The notes below the pieces were generated by a model. That model saw nothing but the letters and a program-made list of their open reading frames with translations, had not been told where the DNA came from and searched no databases. A program made the position numbers and the translations under genes. Positions 41,364 to 49,881 of a stretch of DNA of 64,000 bases are shown here, piece by piece. Within the stretch, counting starts at the first letter, position 1. The number at the start of each line of letters is the position of its first letter. Source of the DNA: Streptomyces monashensis (lineage in GTDB: Bacteria > Actinomycetota > Actinomycetes > Streptomycetales > Streptomycetaceae); NCBI RefSeq assembly GCF_001866665.1, contig NZ_MLYO01000032.1, positions 103,755 to 167,754 of the forward strand. The letters are read 5' to 3'.

Positions 41364-42764
41364 TCACGCGTGGGCCGGTTTGCCGTCGCCGTACAGCCAG
41401 TCCTTCCATATCCCGGTGAAGTCCGTGCCCGGGAACTGCTTCTCCACGTACGCGGTGAAGTCGGCGGTGTCGGCGCTGCCGTACCGGTGGGAGGCGGGCC
41501 AGCCGCGCAGGAGGGCGAAGAAGCCCTTGTCGCCGACCTTCTGCCGGATCTTGTGCAGGACCATCGCGCCGCGCTCGTAGACGGGGCTGTCGGAGATGTG
41601 GGCGGCGCCGGACGGCTTCGCGGGCGGGTAGGCCCAGATCCCGTCGTCGTCGCCGTTGTAGAGGTCGGTGAAGATCTTCTGGGCCGAGTCGCCGTCGTGG
41701 TCCTCCTGCCACAGCCACTGGGCGTAGGTGGCGAAGCCCTCGTTGAGCCACATGTCCTGCCAGGACTTCGGGGTGACCGAGTCGCCGTACCACTGGTGGG
41801 CCAGTTCGTGCACGACCGTGCCGGTGTCCGGGGCGCCGGGGAAGGTCGGCCGGCTCTGCGTCTCCAGGGCGTACCCGGCGTCGCCCTCCCCGGTGACGAT
41901 CGCGCCGGCGGAGGAGAAGGGGAACGGCCCGAAGTTGTCCTCCTCCCATGTGACGATGCCGGGCAGCTGGGCCATCGCGTCCGCGCTGTCCTTCACCTGG
42001 TCCGGGGCGACGGCGGTGAGGATCGGCAGCCCGTGCGGGCCGGTGGTGCGGGTGAGGGTGAAGTGGCCGACGGCGACCGTGGCCAGATAGCTCGCCATGG
42101 GCTGGGCGGTGTGCCAGTGGTACGACGTACGGCCGCCCTGGGTGCTCCGGCCCGCCAACTCGCCGTTGGAGACGGCCTGGAGGCCCTTCGGGACGGTGAC
42201 GGTGATGTCGTAGGTGGCCTTGTCGGAGGGGTGGTGGTTGCCGGGGAACCAGGCCATGGAGCCGACGGGCTCGCCGAGGCCGAGAGCGCCGTCGGAGGTG
42301 GGCAGCCAGCCCTCCTTGGAGCCGTCGGGGTCGGTGAGGGTCTGCGGGACGCCCGAGTAGCGCACGGTCGTACGGAACGTTTCGCCCGCATTCAGGTCGG
42401 TGTGCGGTCGGATGGTCAGCTCCTGCCCGGACCGGCCGAAGGGGGCCTGCCTGCCCTCGACGGTGACCGAGTCGACGTGCAGTCCGACGAGGTCGAGGTC
42501 GAAGGCGGACAGGTCCTGGAGGGCGCGGGCGGTGATGACCGCCGTACCGGTGAGCCGGCGGCCGGAGGGGGTGTAGTCGAGGGTGAGGGCGTAGTGCTCC
42601 ACGTGGTAGCCGCCGTTGCCGGCCTGCGGGAAGTACGGGTCGTGCAGGCCTGGGCTGCCCGGGGTGCCGTGCACACCGCCGTCGCACCCCGTTCCGGAGA
42701 GGGCCAGGCTGAAGGCGAGCAGGGCCGCGGCGGCCGGGACGACGAGGCGTACGGAACGGGGCAC
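41364..42764 (-). CDS. M1-family metallopeptidase lipoprotein
   Basis: About 466 residues. The N-terminus is a signal peptide with an LSGTGC lipobox, so it is probably a lipoprotein. The zinc-peptidase motif is HELAHQWYGDSVTPKSWQDM-WLNEGFA (HExxH...E), preceded by an exopeptidase-like GEGDAGYALETQS in place of GAMEN. It would cleave N-terminal residues from peptides outside the cell. GTG 42764 is taken as the start because TAAGAT sits 7 bases upstream, as for leaderless genes; GTG 42785 is possible. Confidence 0.88.
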   Translation of the reverse strand: MPRSVRLVVPAAAALLAFSLALSGTGCDGGVHGTPGSPGLHDPYFPQAGNGGYHVEHYALTLDYTPSGRRLTGTAVITARALQDLSAFDLDLVGLHVDSVTVEGRQAPFGRSGQELTIRPHTDLNAGETFRTTVRYSGVPQTLTDPDGSKEGWLPTSDGALGLGEPVGSMAWFPGNHHPSDKATYDITVTVPKGLQAVSNGELAGRSTQGGRTSYHWHTAQPMASYLATVAVGHFTLTRTTGPHGLPILTAVAPDQVKDSADAMAQLPGIVTWEEDNFGPFPFSSAGAIVTGEGDAGYALETQSRPTFPGAPDTGTVVHELAHQWYGDSVTPKSWQDMWLNEGFATYAQWLWQEDHDGDSAQKIFTDLYNGDDDGIWAYPPAKPSGAAHISDSPVYERGAMVLHKIRQKVGDKGFFALLRGWPASHRYGSADTADFTAYVEKQFPGTDFTGIWKDWLYGDGKPAHA

Positions 42765-42911
42765 GGCAGCGATCTTAGGCCGCACCGGTCTTACTTATGC
42801 GGCCCGAAATCAAGAGGCGGCCGGGACCCGTCCGGCAAGCCGCCGGTGCGCCTCCGGTGCGCCGTCGAGGGGCGGGCGGAGACTCTCCCCGCCGCGTGAC
42901 ACCATCGGTGC

Positions 42912-43412
42912 GTGCTCGACATCGGCTACGCCCTCTCCAACAAGTTCCCGGACCCTCCGCAGACCGACTACCGCCGCGCGGACGTCCACGCGCTGCGGCA
43001 CGACCTGTTCTGCGGTGACGTCTATCTCGCGGACACCGAGTCGGACCGGGAGCTGTCCACAGCCTGGGGATGGGTGCCGGTGCTGGACTTCGCGTGGGCG
43101 CTGTGCGACATCGTGGAACGGCTGGACCGGGACCCGATGGGCTCGCGCGCCGCGCGCCCGCAGCAGGCGGAGCTGGACTTCACCGAGTCCACCGACCGGA
43201 TGCTGTTCGAGCGCCGCTTCGGCTGGGTGGACATCGAGGCCGACTGGATGCCGGCCGAGGAGGCCCCGCTCAGCTTCAGCCACACCGAACTGCGCCGCGA
43301 GGCCCGCGACTTCCTGCACGATCTCGTCGCGGATCTCACCGACCTCCACGACGACCTGGCGGAGAACCCGGCGATCTGGACCCTCCAGGCCCGCTTCCCC
43401 CGCCTGCCGTGA
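42912..43412 (+). CDS. conserved hypothetical protein (166 aa)
   Basis: 166 residues, acidic and aromatic: MLDIGYALSNKFPDPPQTDY, LRHDLFCGDVYLADTESDRE, WALCDIVERLDRDPMGSRAA, FERRFGWVDIEADWMP and LHDLVADLTDLHDDLAENPA. The pattern is of a conserved actinobacterial soluble protein with no named domain that I recognise. GTG 42912 is the start. It lies between the divergent M1 peptidase and the convergent pentapeptide-repeat gene. Confidence 0.75.
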   Translation: MLDIGYALSNKFPDPPQTDYRRADVHALRHDLFCGDVYLADTESDRELSTAWGWVPVLDFAWALCDIVERLDRDPMGSRAARPQQAELDFTESTDRMLFERRFGWVDIEADWMPAEEAPLSFSHTELRREARDFLHDLVADLTDLHDDLAENPAIWTLQARFPRLP

Positions 43413-43489
43413 CCACCCCCGTGCCGCGACGCTTCCCCGCCTTGCCATGACGCCCCCACCCGCCGTGACACCCCGGCCCCCGGCGCCGC

Positions 43490-44170
43490 TCACTCCACTC
43501 TGATCCCCAGCTCCGCCGCCAGCACCGGCGCCAGATCCAGCAGTTGACCCGTACTGATCACCGCCCCGGACAGCCGGTCCAGGCCGCGGGCGATCTCCAG
43601 CGGGGCGGCTCCGCGCAGATCCACGTCCTTCAGCGTCGCGCTGCCGAAGTCGGCGCCCTTCAGCGCGCAGTCGACGAACTCCACCCGCTCCAGGCTCGCC
43701 CCCGCGAAGTCCGGCTCGACCAGCACACAGGACTCGAAGACGACGTCTCTGAGGCGGGCCTCGCGCAGATTGAGATAGTCGATCTTGCCGCCGCGGACCA
43801 CCACCCGCTCCAGCACGGCGCCGTGCAGCTGGGTGCCGCCGAGGCGCGCGTCGACCACCTCCACGTCCCGGAACGTGGACTCGGCCAGATGCGTGCCGAC
43901 CCCGCGCAGCCCCGTCAGCACCGAGTCCAGCACTCTGGCCCGGCCCAGCGCCGTACCGTCCACGGCGCAGCCCGCCAGCGCGCAATCCATGAACCGGGCA
44001 CCCGCGCCGTCCTGCCCGCTCAGGTCCGCGTCCTGGAACTCCAGCCCGTCGTAGTCCCCGTCCGGCTCCAGCCCGCCGCCGGACCACGGGGTGAGCGGCG
44101 GCAGCCGCAGCTCCGGACGCCGCGCACCCTTCGCCCGCTTCCCACCCTCACCCGTCGCTCTCCTCACCAT
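43490..44170 (-). CDS. pentapeptide-repeat protein
   Basis: 226 residues dominated by pentapeptide-like repeats A(D/N)LxG from about residue 45 to 195: FQDADLSGQDGAGARFMDCA, LAESTFRDVEVVDARLGGTQ, VEPDFAGASLERVEFVDCAL, KGADFGSATLKDVDLRGAAP. This makes a right-handed quadrilateral beta helix. Some such proteins mimic DNA and protect gyrase; no direct sign of that here. ATG 44168-44170 is preferred to an upstream ATG at 44230. Confidence 0.88.
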   Translation of the reverse strand: MVRRATGEGGKRAKGARRPELRLPPLTPWSGGGLEPDGDYDGLEFQDADLSGQDGAGARFMDCALAGCAVDGTALGRARVLDSVLTGLRGVGTHLAESTFRDVEVVDARLGGTQLHGAVLERVVVRGGKIDYLNLREARLRDVVFESCVLVEPDFAGASLERVEFVDCALKGADFGSATLKDVDLRGAAPLEIARGLDRLSGAVISTGQLLDLAPVLAAELGIRVE

Positions 44171-44277
44171 GCCCCCATGCTGCACCCCGCCACTGACAAT
44201 CACCCTGGCCGGGGGAACGGACGCCGCCATGGGGCCCGTTCACGGGGGGAATCAACAGGGGCCCGGGCGGAACCGGT

Positions 44278-45708
44278 TCAGTGCCGCCCCGCCACCCGGT
44301 CCGCCGCCCTCGCCAGGCGGGAGGACTCCGTGCCGGGGTGGAGGCGTTCGCGCTGGTCGGCGGTGCGGTACGTGGCGTACATGCCGTGGACGCCCAGCCA
44401 GCGGAAGGGTTCCGGCTCCCACTTGCGGACCTTGTGGTTCACCCAGGGCAGGTCGGTGAGGTCCGTGCGACCGCCCTGGCCGGAGTCCCGCTGGACCAGG
44501 TCGCGCAGGGTGCGGGCGGCCAGGTTGGCCGTGGCGACGCCGGAGCCGACGTAGCCGCCCGCCCAGCCGAGGCCCGTCGAGCGGTCCAGGGTGACCGTGG
44601 CGCACCAGTCGCGGGGGACGCCCAGAACGCCCGACCAGGCGTGTTCCACCCGGACCCCGGCCAGGGAAGGGAAGAAGCGGGTCAGGATCTCGTGGAGGGC
44701 CTCGATCGTCGCCGCCTGCGTGCGGCCGTCGTTGTCCGTGCGCGAGCCGAAGCGGTACGGCACCCCGCGGCCGCCCAGCGCGATCCGGCCGTCGGCCGTG
44801 CGCTGCGCGTACATGTACGCGTGCGCCATGTCGCCCAGGGTCTCGCGCCCCTCCCAGCCGATCGACGCCCACTGCTCCTCGGTCAGCGGCTCGGTCGCGA
44901 TCATCGAGGAGTTCATGGGGAGCCAGGTGCGCTTCTGGCCCTTCAACCGCGCCGTGAAGCCCTCCGTGCAGCGCAGCACGTAGGGGGCACGGACCGTGCC
45001 GTAGGGCGTGACCGCGTGCTTGGGGCGGATCTCGGTCACCGGGGTCGACTCGTGGATCACCACTCCGAGCGCCTCGACCGTCGCCGCCAGGCCCTTGACC
45101 AGTTTCACCGGGTGCAGCCGGGCCCCGTGCGGGGTCCAGGCCGAGCCCACCGCGTCCGCGACCCGGATCCGCTCGGCCGTCTCGCGGGCGCCGTACAGCT
45201 CCCGGTCCTTCTCGCCGTACGACAGCTCGTGCGCGTGGAAGGACTTCAGGCGCGCCAACTGGGCGGGGGTCGTGGCCACTTCGAGGACGCCGCCGCGGTG
45301 GACGTCCGCCTCGATGCCCTCGGCCCCGGCCACCGCGATCACCTCGGCGACCGTGTCGTTCATCGCCTTCTGGAGGCGTACGGCGGCCTCGTGGCCGTGC
45401 AGCTTCGCGTACCGGTCGCGGCCCGCGATCCCGTTGTAGAGCCAGCCGCCGTTGCGGCCGGAGGCGCCGTAGCCGCAGAACTTCTGCTCCAGGACCGTGA
45501 TGCGCAGGAAGGGGGCGGCCTTCTTCAGGTAGTACGCCGTCCACAGGCCCGTGTATCCGCCGCCGACGATCACGACGTCGGCCGTGGCGTCCCCGGGCAG
45601 CGGCTCGCGCACGGCCGGGAGACCGTCGTCCGCGTACCAGTAGGAGATCCCGCCGTTGACGACGCCGCCCGCGAAGCCGGGGGCCGCACTGCTTGCCGAG
45701 CTGCTCAT
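44278..45708 (-). CDS. FAD-dependent oxidoreductase (DAO/gamma-glutamylputrescine oxidase type)
   Basis: 476 residues: DVVIVGGGYTGLWTAYYLKK (Rossmann GxGxxG for FAD), EQKFCGYGASGRNGGWLYNG, HPVKLVKGLAATVEALGVVI, and LGWAGGYVGSGVATANLAAR at the C-terminus. The sequence resembles PuuB-type and glycine-oxidase-type amine oxidases, which oxidise amino acids or polyamine derivatives with O2. No polyamine genes surround it. ATG 45706-45708 is the start. Confidence 0.9.
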   Translation of the reverse strand: MSSSASSAAPGFAGGVVNGGISYWYADDGLPAVREPLPGDATADVVIVGGGYTGLWTAYYLKKAAPFLRITVLEQKFCGYGASGRNGGWLYNGIAGRDRYAKLHGHEAAVRLQKAMNDTVAEVIAVAGAEGIEADVHRGGVLEVATTPAQLARLKSFHAHELSYGEKDRELYGARETAERIRVADAVGSAWTPHGARLHPVKLVKGLAATVEALGVVIHESTPVTEIRPKHAVTPYGTVRAPYVLRCTEGFTARLKGQKRTWLPMNSSMIATEPLTEEQWASIGWEGRETLGDMAHAYMYAQRTADGRIALGGRGVPYRFGSRTDNDGRTQAATIEALHEILTRFFPSLAGVRVEHAWSGVLGVPRDWCATVTLDRSTGLGWAGGYVGSGVATANLAARTLRDLVQRDSGQGGRTDLTDLPWVNHKVRKWEPEPFRWLGVHGMYATYRTADQRERLHPGTESSRLARAADRVAGRH

Positions 45709-45718
45709 GGCCGGGACG

Positions 45719-46384
45719 TTAGCCCCTCGTCCCGGCCAGTGTCTCCTTCGGATTCCATGCTTTTCCGCGCCCTCTGACCAGCGGATAGCAGGCCAGCCCG
45801 ATCAGCACCGAGACGAAGTGGCCCAGATCGGTGAAGGTCCGCCCCTCGGCCAGCGGCAGCCCGTAGACGACCAGCACCGCCAGCAGATACGCGTACCGCC
45901 AGGGGGGCGCGATCCGGTAGGTGAGCACCGCGATGACCCCGGCCAGCGCGTAACTCACCCCGATGTCCAGGGTGTTGACCGCGCGGTGCGGGGCGATGCC
46001 GTCCCGGATCGCGATCAGCAGGGCGCCCTCGCTGGTCAGCGTCGCGAACACGTGCGCCAGCGCGCACACCGCGAGCCAGCGGGCCGTGCCGAGCCAGCGC
46101 TCCGCGGGCGCGTGGAACACCGTGTAGAGGAAGGCGTACGGAATCCAGCGGCCGCTGTCGATCCAGAACGCGCTCGCCACCAGCACCCGCACCGGGTTGT
46201 GCGACAGCTCGTGGATGTTGGTCGAGCGCCGGCGCAGGAAGTGCTGCTCGAAGTCGGGCGACATGCGGTGCAGGGCGACGGTCGTGACGAACAGGACCAG
46301 CAGCCACACGTAGGTGCCGGGTGCGCTGCAGATCCACGACCGCACCGCCGTCCGTACCACTGTGAGGCCCCGCTTGATTCGCAT
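45719..46384 (-). CDS. rhomboid-like multi-pass membrane protein
   Basis: 221 residues with six or so hydrophobic helices (YVWLLVLFVTTVALH, WLAVCALAHVFATLTSEGAL, GVSYALAGVIAVLTYRI, YAYLLAVLVVYGLPLAEG). The rhomboid pattern is recognisable, but the catalytic Gx-Ser of active rhomboid proteases is not clear (DIGVSYALAG may be its degenerate form), so it may be an inactive rhomboid. The ATG at 46382-46384 is the likely start; the APH-like gene diverges from the same place. Confidence 0.78.
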   Translation of the reverse strand: MRIKRGLTVVRTAVRSWICSAPGTYVWLLVLFVTTVALHRMSPDFEQHFLRRRSTNIHELSHNPVRVLVASAFWIDSGRWIPYAFLYTVFHAPAERWLGTARWLAVCALAHVFATLTSEGALLIAIRDGIAPHRAVNTLDIGVSYALAGVIAVLTYRIAPPWRYAYLLAVLVVYGLPLAEGRTFTDLGHFVSVLIGLACYPLVRGRGKAWNPKETLAGTRG

Positions 46385-46418
46385 GAGCCGATTCACGCAC
46401 GCCGGTATCGTCCTGAAC

Positions 46419-47303
46419 GTGATCGACATCCCCGACGGCCTGGCCGAGGCACAGGCGCGGTACAACGGCGCGGCGGGGCGGGCCTTCGTCGCCGCCCTGC
46501 CCGAGCTGGCGGCGGAGTTCCTCGACCGCTGGCGGCTGCGGCTCGACGGGCCCGCCATGAACGGCGTCAGCGCGCTGGTCCTGCCGGTCGTCGGCGCGGG
46601 CGGCACCCGGGCCGTGCTCAAACTCCAGCTGCCCGACGAGGAGACCGAGGGCGAACCGGTCGCGCTGCGGGTCTGGGACGGCGACGGCGCCGTACGGCTC
46701 CTCGACCACGATCCGGCCACCGGCACCATGCTCCTGGAGCGCCTGGACCCGTCCCGTTCGCTCTGCGCACGGGCCGACACCCGCGCCGCCGTTCTCGTGA
46801 TCGCCCGGCTGCTGGCCCGGCTGACGTCCTTCCCGGCCCCGCCGGGCATGCGCCGGCTCGGCGACATCGCCGCCGCGATGCTGGAGCGGACCCCGTGGGC
46901 GCTGGAGCGGATCCCCGACCCCGGGACCCGCCGTACGGTCGCCGACTGCGCGGCCGCCGTGCGGGAGGTCGTCGGCGCACCCGGCGACCGGCTGCTGCAC
47001 TGGGACCTGCACTTCGAGAACGTGCTCGCCGCCGACCGCGCCGACTGGCTCGCCATCGATCCCAAGCCGCTGGCCGGCGATCCCGGCTTCGAGCTGTGGC
47101 CCGCCCTGTGCAACCGGTTCGAGGCGGCCGAGGTGGCCTGGCGCTTCGACGCGATGACCGACGTCCTCGGCCTCGACCGGGAGCGGGCCCGCGCCTGGAC
47201 GCTGGGCCGGCTGCTCCAGAACGCCCTGTGGGACGTGGCGGACGGCCACCCGGTCGAGGAGCACCAGTTGGAGATCGCCCGCCGGCTGCTTCCCCGGTCC
47301 TGA
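46419..47303 (+). CDS. aminoglycoside/streptomycin 6-kinase-like phosphotransferase
   Basis: About 294 residues from GTG 46419 (ATG 46383 would overlap the divergent gene). The kinase-like fold shows VLKLQLPDEETEGEPVALRV (ATP lysine), LLHWDLHFENVLAADR (HxD..N catalytic motif), and DWLAIDPKPLAGDPGFELWP (DPK...). This is the streptomycin-6-phosphotransferase/APH family. TATCGT sits 7 bases before GTG 46419, suggesting a leaderless promoter. Resistance to an aminoglycoside or phosphorylation of another metabolite is possible; the substrate is unknown. Confidence 0.85.
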   Translation: MIDIPDGLAEAQARYNGAAGRAFVAALPELAAEFLDRWRLRLDGPAMNGVSALVLPVVGAGGTRAVLKLQLPDEETEGEPVALRVWDGDGAVRLLDHDPATGTMLLERLDPSRSLCARADTRAAVLVIARLLARLTSFPAPPGMRRLGDIAAAMLERTPWALERIPDPGTRRTVADCAAAVREVVGAPGDRLLHWDLHFENVLAADRADWLAIDPKPLAGDPGFELWPALCNRFEAAEVAWRFDAMTDVLGLDRERARAWTLGRLLQNALWDVADGHPVEEHQLEIARRLLPRS

Positions 47304-47340
47304 CCGGGGAAACCATGATCAAGGATTTACCGCCCTCCCA

Positions 47341-47369
47341 TTGTTCCCGGTGGACGGCGTGGCTAGTTT
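47341..47369 (+). promoter_or_regulatory. HrdB-type promoter for S53 peptidase gene
   Basis: TTGTTC (47341-47346) and TAGTTT (47364-47369) with a 17-bp spacer. It is about 45 bp before the TTG start at 47416. Confidence 0.55.
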
Positions 47370-47415
47370 TCGTCCGCCCCCCGCTGTCACATCGGAACGT
47401 CAGAAGGGCACTTCC

Positions 47416-49389
47416 TTGCACGCACGGAGACGTCGGGCGGCATCCGCCGCCGCCGTCCTGTCCACCACCGCGCTCATATCCACCGCGCTGTCCACCGGCT
47501 GGCTCACGGCCGCCGCCTCCGCCGCTCCGTCGGCGAGCGGCACGGCCCACGCCAAGCACCTGTGCGCCCACTCCACCACGCCGGGCCACGTGGCGTGCCT
47601 CGCCGAGGCCCGCACCGACGTCCTCCAGCGCCTGACGGTGAGCCCGCACACCACCCCGTCCGGCTACGGGCCCGCGGACCTCCAGAGCGCCTACAACCTG
47701 CCGTCCGCGAGCGCCGGTTCGGGCCGGACCGTCGCGATCGTCGACGCCCTGGACGACCCGAACGCGGAGTCCGACCTCGCCGCCTACCGCGCCCAGTACG
47801 GTCTGCCCGCCTGCACCACCGCCAACGGCTGCTTCCACAAGGTCAACCAGACCGGCGGCACCACGTACCCGAGCCCTGACGCGGGCTGGGCCGGCGAGAT
47901 CTCCCTCGACCTCGACATGGTCAGCGCCGTCTGCCCGCAGTGCCACATCACGCTCGTCGAGGCCTCCTCCACGAGCACGAGCGACATCGGCATCGCCGAG
48001 AACGAGGCCGTCGCCCTCGGCGCCAAGTACGTCTCCAACTCCTTCGGCGGCACCGAGGACCCGAGCGAGACCTACGCCGACGTCCAGTACTTCAACCACC
48101 CCGGCGTCGCCATCACGGTCAGCGCGGGCGACAGCGGCTACGGCGTCCAGTACCCGGCCTCCTCCCCCTACGTCACCGCGGTCGGCGGCACCTCGCTCAG
48201 CCGCGCGGGCACCACCCGCGGCTGGACCGAGTCGGTGTGGTCCACCAGCAGCACCGAGGGCACCGGATCCGGCTGCTCCGCGGACGAGGCCAAGCCCACC
48301 TGGCAGACCGACACCGGCTGCTCGCACCGCACCGTCGCGGACGTCTCCGCGGTCGCCGACCCGGCCACCGGCGTCGCCGTCTACGACACCTACGGCGGCT
48401 CCGCCGGCTGGAACGTCTACGGCGGCACCAGCGCCTCCTCGCCCATCATCGCGGCCACCTACGCCCTCGCCGGCACCCCGGCCGCGAACAGCTACCCGTC
48501 CACGTACGCCTACGGACACACGTCGGCCCTGAACGACGTCACCACGGGCAGCGACGGCACCTGCTCCACGAGCTACCTGTGCACCGCGGCCACCGGCTAC
48601 GACGGCCCGACCGGTCTCGGCACCCCGAACGGCACCGCCGCCTTCGCCTCCGGCGCGACGAACGTCAACTCCCTCCAGCCCGGCCAGAAGCTCACCTCCG
48701 GCCACCGGCTGAGCAGCGCGAACATCACGCTGACCATGGGCAGCGACGGCAACCTGGTCGCGTACCTGAAGACGAACGGCACCAGCGGCAGCGGCCCGGC
48801 GATCTGGTCGACCCACACCAGCGGCCACTCCGGCGCCTACGCGTACATGCAGGCCGACGGCAACCTGGTCGTCTACTCCAGCACCGGCACCGCCCTGTGG
48901 TCCACCCACACCTACGGCCACTCCGGCGCCTACTTCCTGGTCCAGGACGACGGCAACCTGGTGGTCTACGGCTCCGGCGGCGGCCCGAGCACGGGCGGCT
49001 CGCTGTGGGCCGACGGCACCAGCATGCACTCGGCGACGATCGGCTCCGGCCAGAAGCTCACGGCCGGCTGGTGGGCCCAGGCCCGGTACACCCGCCTGGC
49101 GATGCAGCCGGACGGCAACCTCGTGCTGTACCGCAAGCGCGACGGCAGGGCGATCTGGTCCGCCGGCACCTACGGCCACTCCGGCGCCTACGCCTCCATG
49201 CAGGCCGACGGCAACCTGGTCGTCTACTCCAGCACCGGCACCGCCCTGTGGTCCACCCACACCTACGGCCACTCCGGCGCGTACGCGGTGATGCAGAACG
49301 ACGGCAACGTCGTCGTGTACACCGCGACGGGCGGCACGGGCAAGGGCGGCGCGCTGTGGGCGAGCAACACACGGTCGTACGTGCCCTGA
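47416..49389 (+). CDS. secreted S53 peptidase (sedolisin) with C-terminal B-lectin repeats
   Basis: 657 residues from TTG 47416 (GAAGGG ribosome site 7 bp before). A twin-Arg-like signal (HARRRRAASAAAVLSTTALI, cleaved near AAASAAP) precedes an S53 catalytic domain (~residues 65-415): SLDLDMVSAVCPQC, VGGTSLSRAGTTRG, and the nucleophile GGTSASSP at ~337-344. The C-terminus holds bulb-lectin type repeats (QADGNLVVYSSTG, LWSTHTYGHSGAY), which bind mannose-like sugars in other B-lectins. There is no long S53 prodomain. A second S53 gene lies 4.4 kb downstream. Confidence 0.9.
   Translation: MHARRRRAASAAAVLSTTALISTALSTGWLTAAASAAPSASGTAHAKHLCAHSTTPGHVACLAEARTDVLQRLTVSPHTTPSGYGPADLQSAYNLPSASAGSGRTVAIVDALDDPNAESDLAAYRAQYGLPACTTANGCFHKVNQTGGTTYPSPDAGWAGEISLDLDMVSAVCPQCHITLVEASSTSTSDIGIAENEAVALGAKYVSNSFGGTEDPSETYADVQYFNHPGVAITVSAGDSGYGVQYPASSPYVTAVGGTSLSRAGTTRGWTESVWSTSSTEGTGSGCSADEAKPTWQTDTGCSHRTVADVSAVADPATGVAVYDTYGGSAGWNVYGGTSASSPIIAATYALAGTPAANSYPSTYAYGHTSALNDVTTGSDGTCSTSYLCTAATGYDGPTGLGTPNGTAAFASGATNVNSLQPGQKLTSGHRLSSANITLTMGSDGNLVAYLKTNGTSGSGPAIWSTHTSGHSGAYAYMQADGNLVVYSSTGTALWSTHTYGHSGAYFLVQDDGNLVVYGSGGGPSTGGSLWADGTSMHSATIGSGQKLTAGWWAQARYTRLAMQPDGNLVLYRKRDGRAIWSAGTYGHSGAYASMQADGNLVVYSSTGTALWSTHTYGHSGAYAVMQNDGNVVVYTATGGTGKGGALWASNTRSYVP
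48846..48929 (+). repeat. 84-bp direct repeat, copy 1
   Basis: An exact copy of 49197-49280 (351 bp downstream) inside the B-lectin part of the S53 gene. It encodes QADGNLVVYSSTGTALWSTH-TYGHSGA. Identity over 84 bp with no silent changes points to recent duplication or gene conversion. Confidence 0.9.
49197..49280 (+). repeat. 84-bp direct repeat, copy 2
   Basis: An exact copy of 48846-48929. The shared block continues upstream with a few mismatches (CCACTCCGGCGCCTACGC is common to both). Confidence 0.9.
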
Positions 49390-49439
49390 GCCGTACGTGA
49401 GGTGAGAAGCGGACGGATCCGAGCTGCGCGACGGTGACG

Positions 49440-49814
49440 TCAACGCGGGGTCGGCGCGCCCTCGGGTTCGCCGGCCTCGCGCAGCCGTTCAGGCCCCGGC
49501 TCGCCCGTCCCGATGTTGCGGATCACGGCGGCCAGCAGCCCCGGGAAGCGCCCGTCGAACTCGTCGACGCGCAGCCGGGCGCTCTGCTGCTGCCCCTGAT
49601 GGCTGCGCCAGATCAGCCCGCACTCGCGCAGGACGCGGAAGTGATGCGAGGCGTTCGACTTGCTGATGCCGAGGTCGTTGTAGATCACCGAGCACTCGGT
49701 CTCGCCGCGCTCGGCCAGCAGGGCGACGATCCGCAGGCGCAGCGGGTCGCTCAGCCCGTGCATCGCCTGGGCGAGGCTGACGTTGTCGAGTTCGGCGTGA
49801 AACCTGTCGCGCAT
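49440..49814 (-). CDS. ArsR-family transcriptional regulator
   Basis: 124 residues with a winged helix: AQAMHGLSDPLRLRIVALLA, ECSVIYNDLGISKSNASHHF and RVLRECGLIWRSHQGQQQSA match the ArsR/SmtB recognition helix and wing. The classic CVCDL metal site is absent, so it may sense a non-metal ligand. ATG 49812-49814; it diverges from the MFS gene with a near-perfect dyad between the starts. Repression of the transporter and itself is inferred. Confidence 0.9.
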   Translation of the reverse strand: MRDRFHAELDNVSLAQAMHGLSDPLRLRIVALLAERGETECSVIYNDLGISKSNASHHFRVLRECGLIWRSHQGQQQSARLRVDEFDGRFPGLLAAVIRNIGTGEPGPERLREAGEPEGAPTPR

Positions 49815-49849
49815 GCCTACGACCTTACTGCGCCGCACCACCCCTTCTA

Positions 49850-49881
49850 ATGGTTCAACAACTCTTGTACCGTTGGACCAT
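49850..49881. promoter_or_regulatory. dyad operator between arsR-type gene and MFS gene
   Basis: ATGGTTCAAC (49850-49859) and GTTGGACCAT (49872-49881) form arms of 10 bp with one mismatch. The second arm includes the MFS start codon at 49880, so the bound repressor would block a near-leaderless transcript. Confidence 0.65.

Noticed and set aside
46618..49443. A 941-codon minus-strand frame over the kinase-like and S53 genes
   Set aside because: The S53 gene has clear signal and active-site motifs; the antisense frame is a Gly/Val/Ala-rich mirror.
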